Below, one piece after another: positions 16,260 to 26,746 of a stretch of DNA of 64,000 bases (positions are counted from its first letter, which is position 1; each line of letters starts with the position of its first letter). This DNA is from Micromonospora kangleipakensis (GTDB taxonomy: Bacteria; Actinomycetota; Actinomycetes; Mycobacteriales; Micromonosporaceae). The notes under the pieces were generated by a model. The model ran no database searches, was not told the DNA's origin, and saw only the letters and a list, made by a program, of their open reading frames with translations. Location of the stretch: positions 6,386,001 to 6,450,000 of the forward strand of contig NZ_SHLD01000001.1 in assembly GCF_004217615.1 (NCBI RefSeq), read 5' to 3'. A program made the position numbers and the translations under genes.

Positions 16260-16334
16260 TGGTGGGCGCGGCAGGTTTCGAACCTGCGACCCCCCGCTTG
16301 TAAGGCGGGTGCTCTCCCACTGAGCTACGCGCCC
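16260..16334 (-). tRNA. tRNA-Val (anticodon TAC)
   Basis: On the minus strand a complete cloverleaf can be folded: acceptor GGGCGCG/CGCGCCC, D-stem GCTC/GAGC, anticodon stem CCCGC/GCGGG with loop CTTACAA (anticodon TAC, valine), T-stem GCAGG/CCTGC with loop TTCGAAA, discriminator A and an encoded CCA (16260-16262). The body is 72 bases plus CCA. Confidence 0.95.
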
Positions 16335-16418
16335 GGAACGCCCGTTACGGCGGGCCGGTGGCTGGCAAGCTTACCTGCCGGTCATCGGCCCGGTCGAACG
16401 GTATGCCCGGTTCTGGGA

Positions 16419-16886
16419 TCAGGCGGCGGCGGTCTCGGCGAGCGCCTTGCGCCAGCCCTCCTGGTCGCGCGCCTCGCCCGGCATGTTCATCTCGGCGAAC
16501 CGGACCACGCCGGCCTTGTCGATCACGAAGGTGCCCCGGTTGGCGATGCCCGCGACGTCGTTGAAGACGCCGTACGCCTGGGCCACCGCGCCGTGCGGCC
16601 AGAAGTCGGCCAGCAGCGGGAACTGGTAGCCCTCCCGGTCGGCCCAGATCTTGTGGGCGTAGACCGAGTCGACACTGACGGTCAGCACCTGGACGTCGTC
16701 GTTGACGTACTCGTTGAGGTTGTCCCGCACCTCGCACAGCTCGCCCTGGCAGATGCCGGTGAAGGCGAGCGGGTAGAAGACCAGCAGCACGGTGCGCTTG
16801 CCCCGGAAGTCGGAGAGCCGCACCTCCTGGTTGTTCTGGTCCTTCAGCACGAAGTCCGGCGCCTCGGCGCCAACCTCGATGGTCAT
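16419..16886 (-). CDS. ahpE: Peroxiredoxin, AhpE subfamily
   Basis: A 155-residue thiol peroxidase that reduces hydroperoxides. Motif YPLAFTGICQGELC carries the peroxidatic Cys46 with the conserved Pro39 and Thr43; a second Cys51 sits exactly five residues on, the position of the resolving cysteine in PrxQ/BCP enzymes. Classical mycobacterial AhpE is one-Cys, so this copy may recycle differently. The LTVSVDSVYAHKIWADREG block and the AQAYGVFNDVAGIANRGTFV block complete the fold. The ATG at 16884-16886 has GGAGC upstream. It lies between tRNA-Val and the DUF3052 gene, all on the minus strand. Confidence 0.92.
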   Translation of the reverse strand: MTIEVGAEAPDFVLKDQNNQEVRLSDFRGKRTVLLVFYPLAFTGICQGELCEVRDNLNEYVNDDVQVLTVSVDSVYAHKIWADREGYQFPLLADFWPHGAVAQAYGVFNDVAGIANRGTFVIDKAGVVRFAEMNMPGEARDQEGWRKALAETAAA

Positions 16887-16966
16887 GCGAGCTCCTCGGG
16901 GTCGAGTCTGGAGACGATCAGCCTGCCACACCCGGCGGCGCAGGCCGCCGGGGCGTACAGGGTCGG

Positions 16967-17404
16967 CTACTTCTTCGCCTTGGACCCGCGCCGGAGCACC
17001 AGGCGGGCGCCGCTCCAGTCGCGGCCCGCGTTGATGGTGGAGGTCTGCTGGAGGCCGGCGGTCTGCGCGCTCTCCGCGACCTCGCTCGGCTCGACGTGGC
17101 CGTCCCGCCCGGCCTTGGGCGTCAGGAGCCACACCACCCCGTTGTCGGCCAGCGGCCCGAGGGCGTCGACGAGGAGCTCGAAGAGGTCACCGTCGCCGTC
17201 GCGGTACCAGACGAGCACCGAGTCGACCACCTCGTCGGTGTCCTCGTCGACCAGCTCTCCACAGCGGTCGGTCAGGGCGTCCCGGAGATCCTGGTCGACG
17301 TCGTCGTCGTACCCCATCTCCATGACGACCATCCCCGGCTCGATCCCGAACCGGTCCGCCAGGCTGCGTACCCCGTCGGCGGCCTGACCAGCGGTCGCGC
17401 TCAC
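16967..17404 (-). CDS. DUF3052 family protein
   Basis: A 145-residue acidic cytosolic protein. Recognisable blocks are LADRFGIEPGMVVMEMGYDD, the acidic VDEDTDEVVDSVLVWYRDGD, and WLLTPKAGRDGHVEPSEVAE. DUF3052 proteins are conserved in actinobacteria and are about this length; their role is unknown. The GTG at 17402-17404 has GGAGG 9 bases upstream and is preferred to further in-frame starts that would add about 30 unsupported residues. Neighbours AhpE and the E1 fusion are on the same strand. Confidence 0.85.
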   Translation of the reverse strand: MSATAGQAADGVRSLADRFGIEPGMVVMEMGYDDDVDQDLRDALTDRCGELVDEDTDEVVDSVLVWYRDGDGDLFELLVDALGPLADNGVVWLLTPKAGRDGHVEPSEVAESAQTAGLQQTSTINAGRDWSGARLVLRRGSKAKK

Positions 17405-17515
17405 TGTCGCGTGCCTCCTCATCTCATCCCTGCTCGCGGCGTCGTACGACACCGTCGAGCCAAGTCCACACAGTTGTGGCTCCCCGCGCAAGTGGCGCAC
17501 CGGGTGGAACGGAAT

Positions 17516-20284
17516 TTACCGTGCCAGCAGCGTACGGGCACCCTGGGTAATGGCTTCCTCCGAGACCAGAACCTGACGCGCCGGCGGACCTAATGGTACA
17601 AACGAGTCGACTCCCGCCACCCGCCGCGCCGCGCCCACGTAGCCGGCGTCGACCAGCGCGGCGATCACCCCCTCGCCCACCCCGCCCGACCGACGGGTCT
17701 CGTCGACGACCAGTACCCGGCCGGTCGCCGAGGCCTCCCGGATGATGTCCGCCACCGGCAGCGGCGCGAGCCAGCGCAGGTCCACCACCCGGCTGCCGAT
17801 CCCCTCGTCGGCGAGGGTGGCCGCCGCCCGCAGCGACATCCGCACCCCGTTACCGAAGGTGATGATCGTGACGTCCTCGGCGGAACCGACCCCGTACACC
17901 CGGGCCCGGCCGACCGGGACGTGGCCCGCCGCCCAGGCGCCCGGTTCGGCGTACTCGCCCAGCCACTCGCCGTCGCCGTCGGTGTACAGGTCCCGGGTGT
18001 GGTAGAGCGCGATCGGCTCCAGGAAGACGCAGACGCTGCCGTCCACCGCCGCGGCGGCCAGGCAGGTCCGCAGCATGGGCGCGGCGTCGTCCGGCCGCGC
18101 CGGCACCGCGATCACCAGGCCGGGCACGTCCCGCAGTACGGCCACCGAGTTGTCGTTGTGGAAGTGCCCGCCGAACCCCTCCTGGTACGCCAGCCCGGCG
18201 ACCCGCACCACCATCGGGTTGCGGAACGCCCCGCCGGAGAAGAACTGCATGGTGGCCGCCTCGCCACGCAGCTGGTCCTCGGCGTTGTGCAGGTACGCCA
18301 GGTACTGGATCTCGGGCACCGGCAGCATCCCGGCGATCCCGGCGCCCAGGCCGAGTCCGAGGATCGAGGTCTCGTCGAGGAGCGTGTCGAAGACCCGGGC
18401 CGCCCCGAACCTGTCCCGCAGCCCCTTCGTCACCCCGTACACCCCGCCCTTGGCGGCGACGTCCTCGCCGAAGACGGCCATTCCGGGGTGGTCCAGCATC
18501 CCGTCGGCGAGCGCCGCGTTGATGCTCTGCGCCAGGGTGAGCGGGCCGGCAAGCTCCGGCGGCTTGCCGCCGAACGCCTCGGCGCGCGCGCCCGCGTTCG
18601 GGCCGGCCGCCCGGGCCCCTGCCTCGGCCACGGCCCGGGAGATCCGTACCGGCCGGCGCGGGGCCAGCGCCGCCACCACCTCGGCCGGGGAGGCGAGCTT
18701 CGGCTCGTCGAGCACCTCCTCGGCCAGCCGGCGGACCTGCCAGCCCCGCTCGTCGTACCGGGCCAGCAGCTCCTCGCCGGTGGCGAAACCCCCCTCGACC
18801 AGCAGCCGCGCGGTGGCCAGCAGCGGGTCCCGCTCCGCGTCGGCGGCGATCTCCGCCGCGCTCCGGTACGCGGTCTCCGCGTCCGCCCCGGCGTGCCCCA
18901 TCAGCCGTACGGTGGTCAGGTGCAGCACGGCGGGCCGCCGGTGCCGCCGCACCCAGGCCGCCGCCTCCCCCGCCACCCGGTACGCCTCGACCGGGTCGGT
19001 GCCGTCCGCGGCGAAGTAACGGATCCCCGGCTTCGCGCGCAGCGTCGCCGCCACCCAGCCCTGTGGGGAGCGGACGCTGATGCCGAGGCCGTTGTCCTCG
19101 CAGACGAAGAGGACCGGGATGCGCAGGCCGGTGTGGTCGTACCAGCCGGCGGTGTTGAACGCGGCGGTGGCGCTGGCGTGGTTGACCGAGGCGTCGCCGA
19201 ACGAGCAGACCACGATCGCGTCCGGCGGCCACGGGGAGCCGACCGTCTCGCCCGTCGACGCCGCGGACCCGACCCGCCGTCCGCCGCCGACCCGGCGCTG
19301 CCGCTCCAGGGCCAGCCCCATGCCGACGGCCCGGGGCAGGTGCGAGGCGATGGTGGAGGTGGTGGGGATGACGGCCAGGTCGGCCCGGCCGAACACCTTG
19401 TGCCGGCCGCCGGCGATCGGCTCCCGGGCCGACGCGACCATCCCCCGCAGCACGTCCCGCGCCGCCTCGGCGTACGCGTCCTCGCCGACGGTGGCAGGGG
19501 CGCCGACCACCGCCTCGCCGGTGGCGTCGACCGCGACCCCGGCGACCAGCGGCACGGCGGCCACCTCGACGGGCTCGGCGTCCCGGCCATGGTCCGGTGC
19601 CGCGGTCCCGGGCGGCGGCTCGACGGCCGCCGCCGCCGACCGCCCGGGGTCGGCCCCGGCCCGGTCGGAGTCGTCCGTCTCGGCCGCGCCGGACTCGTCC
19701 GGGCCGTCCGCCTCGGCCGCGCCGGGCCGGTTCGGGTCGTCCGCCTCGGCCGCGCCGGGCCGGTCCGGGTCGGGGAGCTTGTCCCGCTCCGCGGTCTCCG
19801 GGGCCGGCCGGGCGGCGGTCGACCCGATCTCGTCGTCGGCGGGCGACCCGACCCGGTCCAGCGGGCCGACGTCGTCGGACTGCCCGCCGGGACCGGTCCC
19901 TGAGGAGTCGGCGGCGCCGTCGCCGGCCGGGAAGGTCCCGGCGGCCTGGGCGGCCCGGACGCAGTAGAAGGCGCCGGAGCGGTAGTGCAGGAGGGCGGGG
20001 TCGGTGGGCCGGAGGGCGGCGGCCACCACCGCGTTGCCCTCGTGACCGGCGGAGCCGATGGTGTAGAAGCCCTCACCGAAGCTGCGCAGCCAGCGTCCGG
20101 CGAGGTCCAGCAGTCGACTGGTGAACTGGGCGTCGAGGAGCGCCAGCGCCTGCGCTCCGGTCAGTGGCGCGCCTTCGGTGAGCGGCTCGTCGAGGTCACG
20201 TCGCCGGGCGGGCACGCCGAGCGCGCCCAGGGCCTCCCGGAACCGGTCGTCGAGATCTTGCGGGGTGGTCACGTCGGACAGCAT
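17516..20284 (-). CDS. 2-oxoacid dehydrogenase E1, alpha and beta subunits fused
   Basis: A 922-residue thiamine diphosphate enzyme combining both E1 subunits of the branched-chain or pyruvate dehydrogenase type. The alpha part has FYTIGSAGHEGNAVV near residue 75 and the TPP/Mg motif GDASVNHASATAAFNTAGWY near 365; the beta part starts around residue 580 (GPLTLAQSINAAL) and has GEDVAAKGGVYGVT and DNSVAVLRDVPG. Between about residues 118 and 250 there is a low-complexity Ala/Asp/Pro insertion with three 11-residue repeats. No E2 or E3 gene is nearby. The ATG at 20282-20284 has little SD; a GTG at 20270-20272, seated behind a TAATGC box, is an alternative leaderless start. Confidence 0.9.
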   Translation of the reverse strand: MLSDVTTPQDLDDRFREALGALGVPARRRDLDEPLTEGAPLTGAQALALLDAQFTSRLLDLAGRWLRSFGEGFYTIGSAGHEGNAVVAAALRPTDPALLHYRSGAFYCVRAAQAAGTFPAGDGAADSSGTGPGGQSDDVGPLDRVGSPADDEIGSTAARPAPETAERDKLPDPDRPGAAEADDPNRPGAAEADGPDESGAAETDDSDRAGADPGRSAAAAVEPPPGTAAPDHGRDAEPVEVAAVPLVAGVAVDATGEAVVGAPATVGEDAYAEAARDVLRGMVASAREPIAGGRHKVFGRADLAVIPTTSTIASHLPRAVGMGLALERQRRVGGGRRVGSAASTGETVGSPWPPDAIVVCSFGDASVNHASATAAFNTAGWYDHTGLRIPVLFVCEDNGLGISVRSPQGWVAATLRAKPGIRYFAADGTDPVEAYRVAGEAAAWVRRHRRPAVLHLTTVRLMGHAGADAETAYRSAAEIAADAERDPLLATARLLVEGGFATGEELLARYDERGWQVRRLAEEVLDEPKLASPAEVVAALAPRRPVRISRAVAEAGARAAGPNAGARAEAFGGKPPELAGPLTLAQSINAALADGMLDHPGMAVFGEDVAAKGGVYGVTKGLRDRFGAARVFDTLLDETSILGLGLGAGIAGMLPVPEIQYLAYLHNAEDQLRGEAATMQFFSGGAFRNPMVVRVAGLAYQEGFGGHFHNDNSVAVLRDVPGLVIAVPARPDDAAPMLRTCLAAAAVDGSVCVFLEPIALYHTRDLYTDGDGEWLGEYAEPGAWAAGHVPVGRARVYGVGSAEDVTIITFGNGVRMSLRAAATLADEGIGSRVVDLRWLAPLPVADIIREASATGRVLVVDETRRSGGVGEGVIAALVDAGYVGAARRVAGVDSFVPLGPPARQVLVSEEAITQGARTLLAR
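19674..19772. repeat. Three 33-bp tandem repeats inside the E1 fusion gene
   Basis: Units at 19674-19706, 19707-19739 and 19740-19772 share the core TCCGCCTCGGCCGCGCCG. Each encodes 11 residues (type RPGAAEADDPN) of the disordered linker. The unit length is a multiple of three, so copy-number change keeps the frame. Confidence 0.85.
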
Positions 20285-20335
20285 TACCGACGAAGGGGCG
20301 CCGCGCCCACTCGGACACGATCCGCCCGCCGGGCG

Positions 20336-20818
20336 TCACTCAGTGCCGCACTGCTCCGGGCAGCCGCCGTCGGAGACCTTCCAGACCAGCTCACGAAGGG
20401 CGGCCAGCTCGCCGGTGGTGAGCCCGCCGAGCAGTCGCGAATCGGACATCACCTGGTGCACCCGGTCCCGCATCCGTCGGCCGGCGTCGGTCACCACCAG
20501 CGTCTTCTGCCGCCGGTCGGCGGGGTCGACCCGCCGCTCCACCAGGCCGGCCTGCTCCAGCTTGTCGACCAGGCCGGTGACGTTGGAGCGGTCGCAGCGC
20601 AGCTGCTCGGCGAGGTCCCGGGCGGGCAGCGGCCGGTCCGGGTCCAGCTCGTGCAGCGCCCGGGCGACGGCCGGGGTGAGACCCAGCTCGGAGATCTCCT
20701 CGTCCTGGTAGTGCCGGATCGCGGAGGCGATGTGCATGATCCGGCGCACCGCGTCCCCGGCCGGGCCGGAGCGGTCGCCCGCGTCGGGGCCGGCGGTGGG
20801 AACGGTGGGTTGCGCCAT
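20336..20818 (-). CDS. MarR-family transcriptional regulator
   Basis: A 160-residue winged-helix regulator. The recognition helix region is CDRSNVTGLVDKLEQAGLVE and the wing is RRVDPADRRQKTLVVTDAGR, both textbook MarR. Three cysteines (Cys in LRCDRSN, and GGCPEQCGTE at the C-terminus) could allow redox sensing, though that is only a possibility. It probably represses itself and a neighbour by binding the AT-rich palindromic stretch just upstream (20836-20866). The divergent side now holds only gene remnants, so its original target may be lost. Confidence 0.9.
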   Translation of the reverse strand: MAQPTVPTAGPDAGDRSGPAGDAVRRIMHIASAIRHYQDEEISELGLTPAVARALHELDPDRPLPARDLAEQLRCDRSNVTGLVDKLEQAGLVERRVDPADRRQKTLVVTDAGRRMRDRVHQVMSDSRLLGGLTTGELAALRELVWKVSDGGCPEQCGTE

Positions 20819-20825
20819 GCCTCAC

Positions 20826-20866
20826 ATGCTACTTGTCAATCCAATAGTTGATTAGCTCTGCTATTG
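20826..20866 (-). promoter_or_regulatory. Candidate marR promoter and operator
   Basis: On the minus strand a TAGCAT -10 box is at 20826-20831. Just upstream are TCAA-N8-TTGA (20836-20851) and CAATAG-N13-CTATTG (20842-20847 with 20861-20866). This AT-rich island in a GC-rich genome is a likely MarR binding region. Confidence 0.4.
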
Positions 20867-20994
20867 AGCAGCTCACGCAATTGCGTCGGGCGTTCGTCCC
20901 CAGGGACGAGACCACGGAGACCCTCCTCCGCGCGCTCCTCGGCGCCCTCGTCACCAAGATCCGCGTAACCACTCTCGCCCCCACCACCCCCTGA
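20848..20994 (+). pseudogene. Short coding-like remnant
   Basis: This frame reads ISSAIEQLTQLRRAFVPRD, then ETLLRALLGALVTKIRVTTL and stops. It has protein-like composition but no start codon other than a TTG, a stop immediately before it, no SD, and no family I recognise. It overlaps the presumed marR operator. Probably the 3' end of a decayed gene. Confidence 0.25.
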
Positions 20995-21030
20995 CCCGCA
21001 CCTCACCCCGCCCACCCCGCCCGCCAGTCC

Positions 21031-21091
21031 GTTGATCATGAGGTTGTTGCTCCGACACGCCGCGGTCGCCGACAACAACTTCATGATCGAC
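21031..21091. repeat. REP-like palindromic element
   Basis: Two 19-base arms, 21031-21049 and 21073-21091, are inverted copies with only two differences and enclose a 23-base loop. A further copy of the arm occurs at 26009-26027. The element sits exactly at the truncated 5' end of the PhoD remnant. Confidence 0.75.
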
Positions 21092-21099
21092 CGGGCTGG

Positions 21100-22135
21100 G
21101 TGGGGTGGGAGCGGACGCTGGCCAACTACCGGCAACGCCACGCCCAGTACAAGACCGACGCCGACCTGCGGGCCGCGCACGCGGTCGCGCCCTGGGTGGT
21201 GGTCTTCGACGACCACGAGGTGGAGAACAACTGGGCCGACGAGGTGCCCGAGGCAGCCGACCCGGACTTCCTCGCCCGGCGGGCGGCGGCGTTCCAGGCG
21301 TACTACGAGAACATGCCGCTGCGGCGGACCTCGATCCCGCGCGGCATCGACATGCAGCTCTACCGGCGGGTCCGCTGGGGCCGGCTGGCCACCTTCCACA
21401 TGCTCGACACCCGGCAGTACCGGGACGACCAGGCCTGCGGCGACGTCTACCGCAACTGCGCGGCGGCGTCCGACCCGGCCCGGTCGATCATCGGGGCGGA
21501 GCAGGAGGCGTGGCTGCTGGACGGCTTCCGCCGCTCCGAGGCCCGCTGGGACATCCTCGGCCAGCAGGTCTTCTTCGCGCAGCGGGACAACAACGCCGGC
21601 CCGCTGACGGTGACCAGCATGGACGCCTGGGGACGGGTACGTCGGCTCCGGGGACCGGATCACCCGGGGCTGGGTGGCCGCCGGGGTGCGCAACCCGGTG
21701 GTGCTCACCGGCGACGTGCACGCGCACTGGGCCAGCGACCTCAAGCTGGACTACGCCGACCCGACCTCGCGCACGGTCGGCAGCGAGCTGGTCTGCTCCT
21801 CGATCACCTCGGGCGGCGACGGCGCCGACTCGGCCTCCGGCTCGCACCCGTGGCTGAAGATCAACCCGCACCTGCGCTTCCAGAACAACCTGCGCGGATA
21901 CGTCCGCACGACGATCACCCCGGAACAACTCGCCGCCGACTTCGTAGTGCTGCCGTACGTCAGCCGGCCGGACGCTCCGGCGTACACCCGGGCGTCGTTC
22001 GTGATCGAGGACCGGGTGCCCGGCCTGCACCAGACGTACGACCACCCGCCGGCCCCGACCGCCCGCTCGCTCAGCACCGAGGCGGACGGCGACGCGGGCC
22101 GGGACACGGTCGAGGCGGAGACCGCACGGCCCTGA
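21100..22135 (+). pseudogene. Decayed PhoD-type alkaline phosphatase
   Basis: A truncated and frameshifted phosphodiesterase/alkaline phosphatase D. The readable part begins ERTLANYRQRHAQYKTDADL and contains the metal-binding VVVFDDHEVENNW, FHMLDTRQYRDDQACGD and, after the shift, VVLTGDVHAHWASDLKLD. The signal peptide, Fe-S/PhoD N-terminal domain and first metal ligands (about 200 residues or more) are missing and replaced by a palindromic repeat. A one-base insertion in the GGGG at 21629-21632 breaks the frame: removing one G restores DAWDGYVGSGDRITRGW. The 3' frame ends normally at 22133-22135. Confidence 0.82.
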
Positions 22136-22170
22136 CCGGCCCGACCGGACCGGTCAACACCACCGCGGAA

Positions 22171-22206
22171 AGGTCGGGGTGTGCCGAGCACCGGACACCC
22201 CGACCT
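22171..22206. terminator. Bidirectional-type terminator between phoD remnant and yjbQ-like gene
   Basis: A perfect 12-bp stem (22171-22182 with 22195-22206) with a 12-base loop lies between two convergent reading frames and could serve either. Confidence 0.6.
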
Positions 22207-22238
22207 GCCGTACCGGGCCCGTCAGCCCGGGAGGCCCG

Positions 22239-22643
22239 TCAGCCCGGGAGGAAGGAGAAGCGGACCTTCCGGCCGGGGTTGTCGCCGTTGGTGTCGACCA
22301 GGCAGATCGACTGCCAGGTGCCGAGCGCCAGCCGCCCGTCGACCACCGGCAGGGTCGCGTACGGGGGGACGAACGCCGGGAGCACGTGATCGCGCCCGTG
22401 ACCGGGTGAGCCGTGCCGGTGCCGCCAGCGGTCGTCGGCGGGGAGCAGGTCGTCGATCGCCCGCAGCAGGTCGTCGTCGGAGCCGGACCCGGTCTCGATG
22501 ACCGCCAGCCCCGCGGTGGCGTGCGGCACGAAGACGTGCAGCAGGCCGTCGCCCTGACCGGAGACGAACCGCTCGGCCTCGGCGGTGATGTCCCGGACGG
22601 TCGGCCGGGACCCGGTCTGGACGGTGATCACCTCACTGCGCAT
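22239..22643 (-). CDS. YjbQ / UPF0047 family protein
   Basis: A 134-residue protein of the YjbQ (UPF0047) family, sometimes annotated as secondary thiamine-phosphate synthase. Key blocks are LLHVFVPHATAGLAVIETG, the histidine-rich WRHRHGSPGHGRDHVLPAF and LGTWQSICLVDTNG, which form the family's metal-binding active-site cleft. Biological role is uncertain. The ATG at 22641-22643 gives the usual MRSEVITV start; another ATG lies three codons upstream. The stop lies in the second of two 17-bp tandem copies (22218-22251). Confidence 0.85.
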   Translation of the reverse strand: MRSEVITVQTGSRPTVRDITAEAERFVSGQGDGLLHVFVPHATAGLAVIETGSGSDDDLLRAIDDLLPADDRWRHRHGSPGHGRDHVLPAFVPPYATLPVVDGRLALGTWQSICLVDTNGDNPGRKVRFSFLPG

Positions 22644-22666
22644 ACGGCGCATTCTGCCGCAGCGGC

Positions 22667-23026
22667 TCAGGAACCGCCGCCGCTCCCGCCACAGTCGCCA
22701 CCGCCACCGCCACCCCAATCGCCCCCGCCACCACCGTCGGCGGGCGACTGTTGCCCACCCGCTCCGCCGTCGGGTGCCGGCAGGTACGGCAGGTACGCGC
22801 CGTCGCCCTGGTGCTCCCGGTAACCGGGCGGGAACCGGCGCGCGTCGCGGATCAGCCCCACGCCCAGCAGCACCAGCAGCCCGCCGACGACGACGCCGAG
22901 CAACGGAAGCCGGAGCGGGTCGAGCACTCCCCTGCCTCCGCGCGCCATGACTGCTACCGCGGCCGCCAGGAGGGCCACGCCCACGGCCGCCATCGCCCCG
23001 CCCACCAGGACCGGTCGCCGCCGCAT
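22667..23026 (-). CDS. Small membrane protein with Gly-rich tail
   Basis: A 119-residue protein with two membrane helices (about residues 7-28 and 38-60), a short basic linker, and a hydrophilic tail ending in a glycine run with WGGGGGGDCGG near the end. The tail resembles the glycine-cysteine tails of small actinobacterial membrane proteins of unknown role. It starts at an ATG only 6 bases behind a TACCCT box, so it appears leaderless. Opposite-strand reading of the tail gives proline-rich shadows. The family is not recognised. Confidence 0.6.
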   Translation of the reverse strand: MRRRPVLVGGAMAAVGVALLAAAVAVMARGGRGVLDPLRLPLLGVVVGGLLVLLGVGLIRDARRFPPGYREHQGDGAYLPYLPAPDGGAGGQQSPADGGGGGDWGGGGGGDCGGSGGGS

Positions 23027-23032
23027 GCCGGC

Positions 23033-23038
23033 AGGGTA
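23033..23038 (-). promoter_or_regulatory. -10 box of the Gly-rich membrane protein gene
   Basis: TACCCT on the minus strand, 6 bases before the ATG at 23024-23026, with no SD. Confidence 0.45.
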
Positions 23039-23207
23039 GCCCCCGGTGGCGAGCGGCAGGTTCCTAGCGCACTCGGCGATCGCGCAAAGTTACTGGTGGG
23101 TACCTGTGTTGAGCGTCGCGTCTCGGGGAGGGAGACGTGACGACGAGCGCCACCAGGGGGCAGGATGGCGCTAGAGACCTATCCCACACACAACCGAGGG
23201 AACGCCT

Positions 23208-25952
<2,745 letters not shown>

Positions 25953-25963
25953 GTCGTACGCAC

Positions 25964-25999
25964 CGAAGGGTCCGGCGCACTCCCGCGCCGGGCCCTTCG
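25964..25999 (+). terminator. Terminator of aceE
   Basis: A 15-bp stem with one G-U pair (25964-25978 with 25985-25999), a 6-base loop and a pyrimidine-rich tail follow the aceE stop by 11 bases. Confidence 0.8.
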
Positions 26000-26008
26000 T
26001 CTTCCCCC

Positions 26009-26027
26009 GTCGATCATGAAGTTGTGG
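26009..26027. repeat. Third copy of the REP-like 19-base arm
   Basis: Sequence GTCGATCATGAAGTTGTGG matches the arms of the element at 21031-21091 in all but one or two positions. It is a single arm wedged between two terminators. Confidence 0.6.
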
Positions 26028-26044
26028 TGGTCGACAAAGGGCAG

Positions 26045-26081
26045 GATGGTCCGGCGTCCCTGGCGGGGACGCCGGACCATC
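26045..26081 (-). terminator. Terminator of the SRPBCC gene
   Basis: A perfect 15-bp stem (26045-26059 with 26067-26081) with a 7-base loop begins about 30 bases past the stop of the minus-strand gene. Confidence 0.7.
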
Positions 26082-26112
26082 ACCATCGCGGGCGACGCCG
26101 GGACGGGGCCCG

Positions 26113-26559
26113 TCAGCCGACGGCGGCCAGGTCGGTCAGTCGGGCCAGCGAGTCCTCCAGGTCGGCGCCGACCCGACGCAGGCCGAGCCGGAGCAGGGCG
26201 GCCTTCACCGGCCCGGCGGGCCACCGTACGACGATGAGCCGCACGATCGTCCCGCCCTCCTCCTCGTCCGGGGTCAGCTGTACGTAGATCTCGGTGCGCG
26301 CCTCGGCCCGGGCGCCGGCGCCCTTGGCCCGCTCGCGCCACCCGATCAGGGTCGGCTCCTGGTAGGCGATCACCTCGGCCTCGTGCGCCGCGCCGCGCCC
26401 GGCCTGGACCAGTTGGCGCCGGCCGAAGCCCTCCCCCGAGAGGACCTCCGCCGCGCGAACCCCCGCCAGCCAGGCCGGCAACTGCTCGGCCCGCTGTACG
26501 ACGTCCCAGACCGCTTCCACCGGCGCCATCACGTGCGCACTGCGTTCCACGAGGATCAT
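26113..26559 (-). CDS. SRPBCC-family (polyketide cyclase-like) protein
   Basis: A 148-residue helix-grip protein. The start MILVERSAHVMAPVEAVWDVV is the common opening of SRPBCC domains, followed by a FGRRQLVQAGRG strand and a C-terminal long helix (KAALLRLGLRRVGADLEDSL). Such proteins bind hydrophobic ligands or lipids; no substrate can be named. It is transcribed away from the glucosidase gene, with about 190 bases of comparatively AT-rich intergenic DNA between them. Length is normal for the single domain. Confidence 0.8.
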   Translation of the reverse strand: MILVERSAHVMAPVEAVWDVVQRAEQLPAWLAGVRAAEVLSGEGFGRRQLVQAGRGAAHEAEVIAYQEPTLIGWRERAKGAGARAEARTEIYVQLTPDEEEGGTIVRLIVVRWPAGPVKAALLRLGLRRVGADLEDSLARLTDLAAVG

Positions 26560-26660
26560 TTCTGTCTTTCCCCCACTAAGGACACATCCGCGATATTCCG
26601 ACTGTATGCGGTAATTCGGACTTACTCGGACGGGTTCCGAAAAGACACGCCGAAAACCCT

Positions 26661-26690
26661 TGCGCTGCCGGCGCTCTCCGGCCTATGGCG
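26661..26690 (+). promoter_or_regulatory. Possible promoter of the GH1 glucosidase operon
   Basis: TTGCGC, an 18-base spacer and TATGGC lie about 60 bases before the start at 26747. I see no CGCTCC-type LacI operator nearby. Low-certainty call. Confidence 0.3.
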
Positions 26691-26746
26691 CATCGGCGGC
26701 TCGCGCCCTAGAGTCCCGAACACGCTTCGCGTTTCTGGGAGGGCGA

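Noticed and set aside
16185..16260. attL/attR site and genomic island at tRNA-Val
   Set aside because: No integrase gene and no repeated tRNA 3' segment in the window; only the truncated gene remains suggestive.
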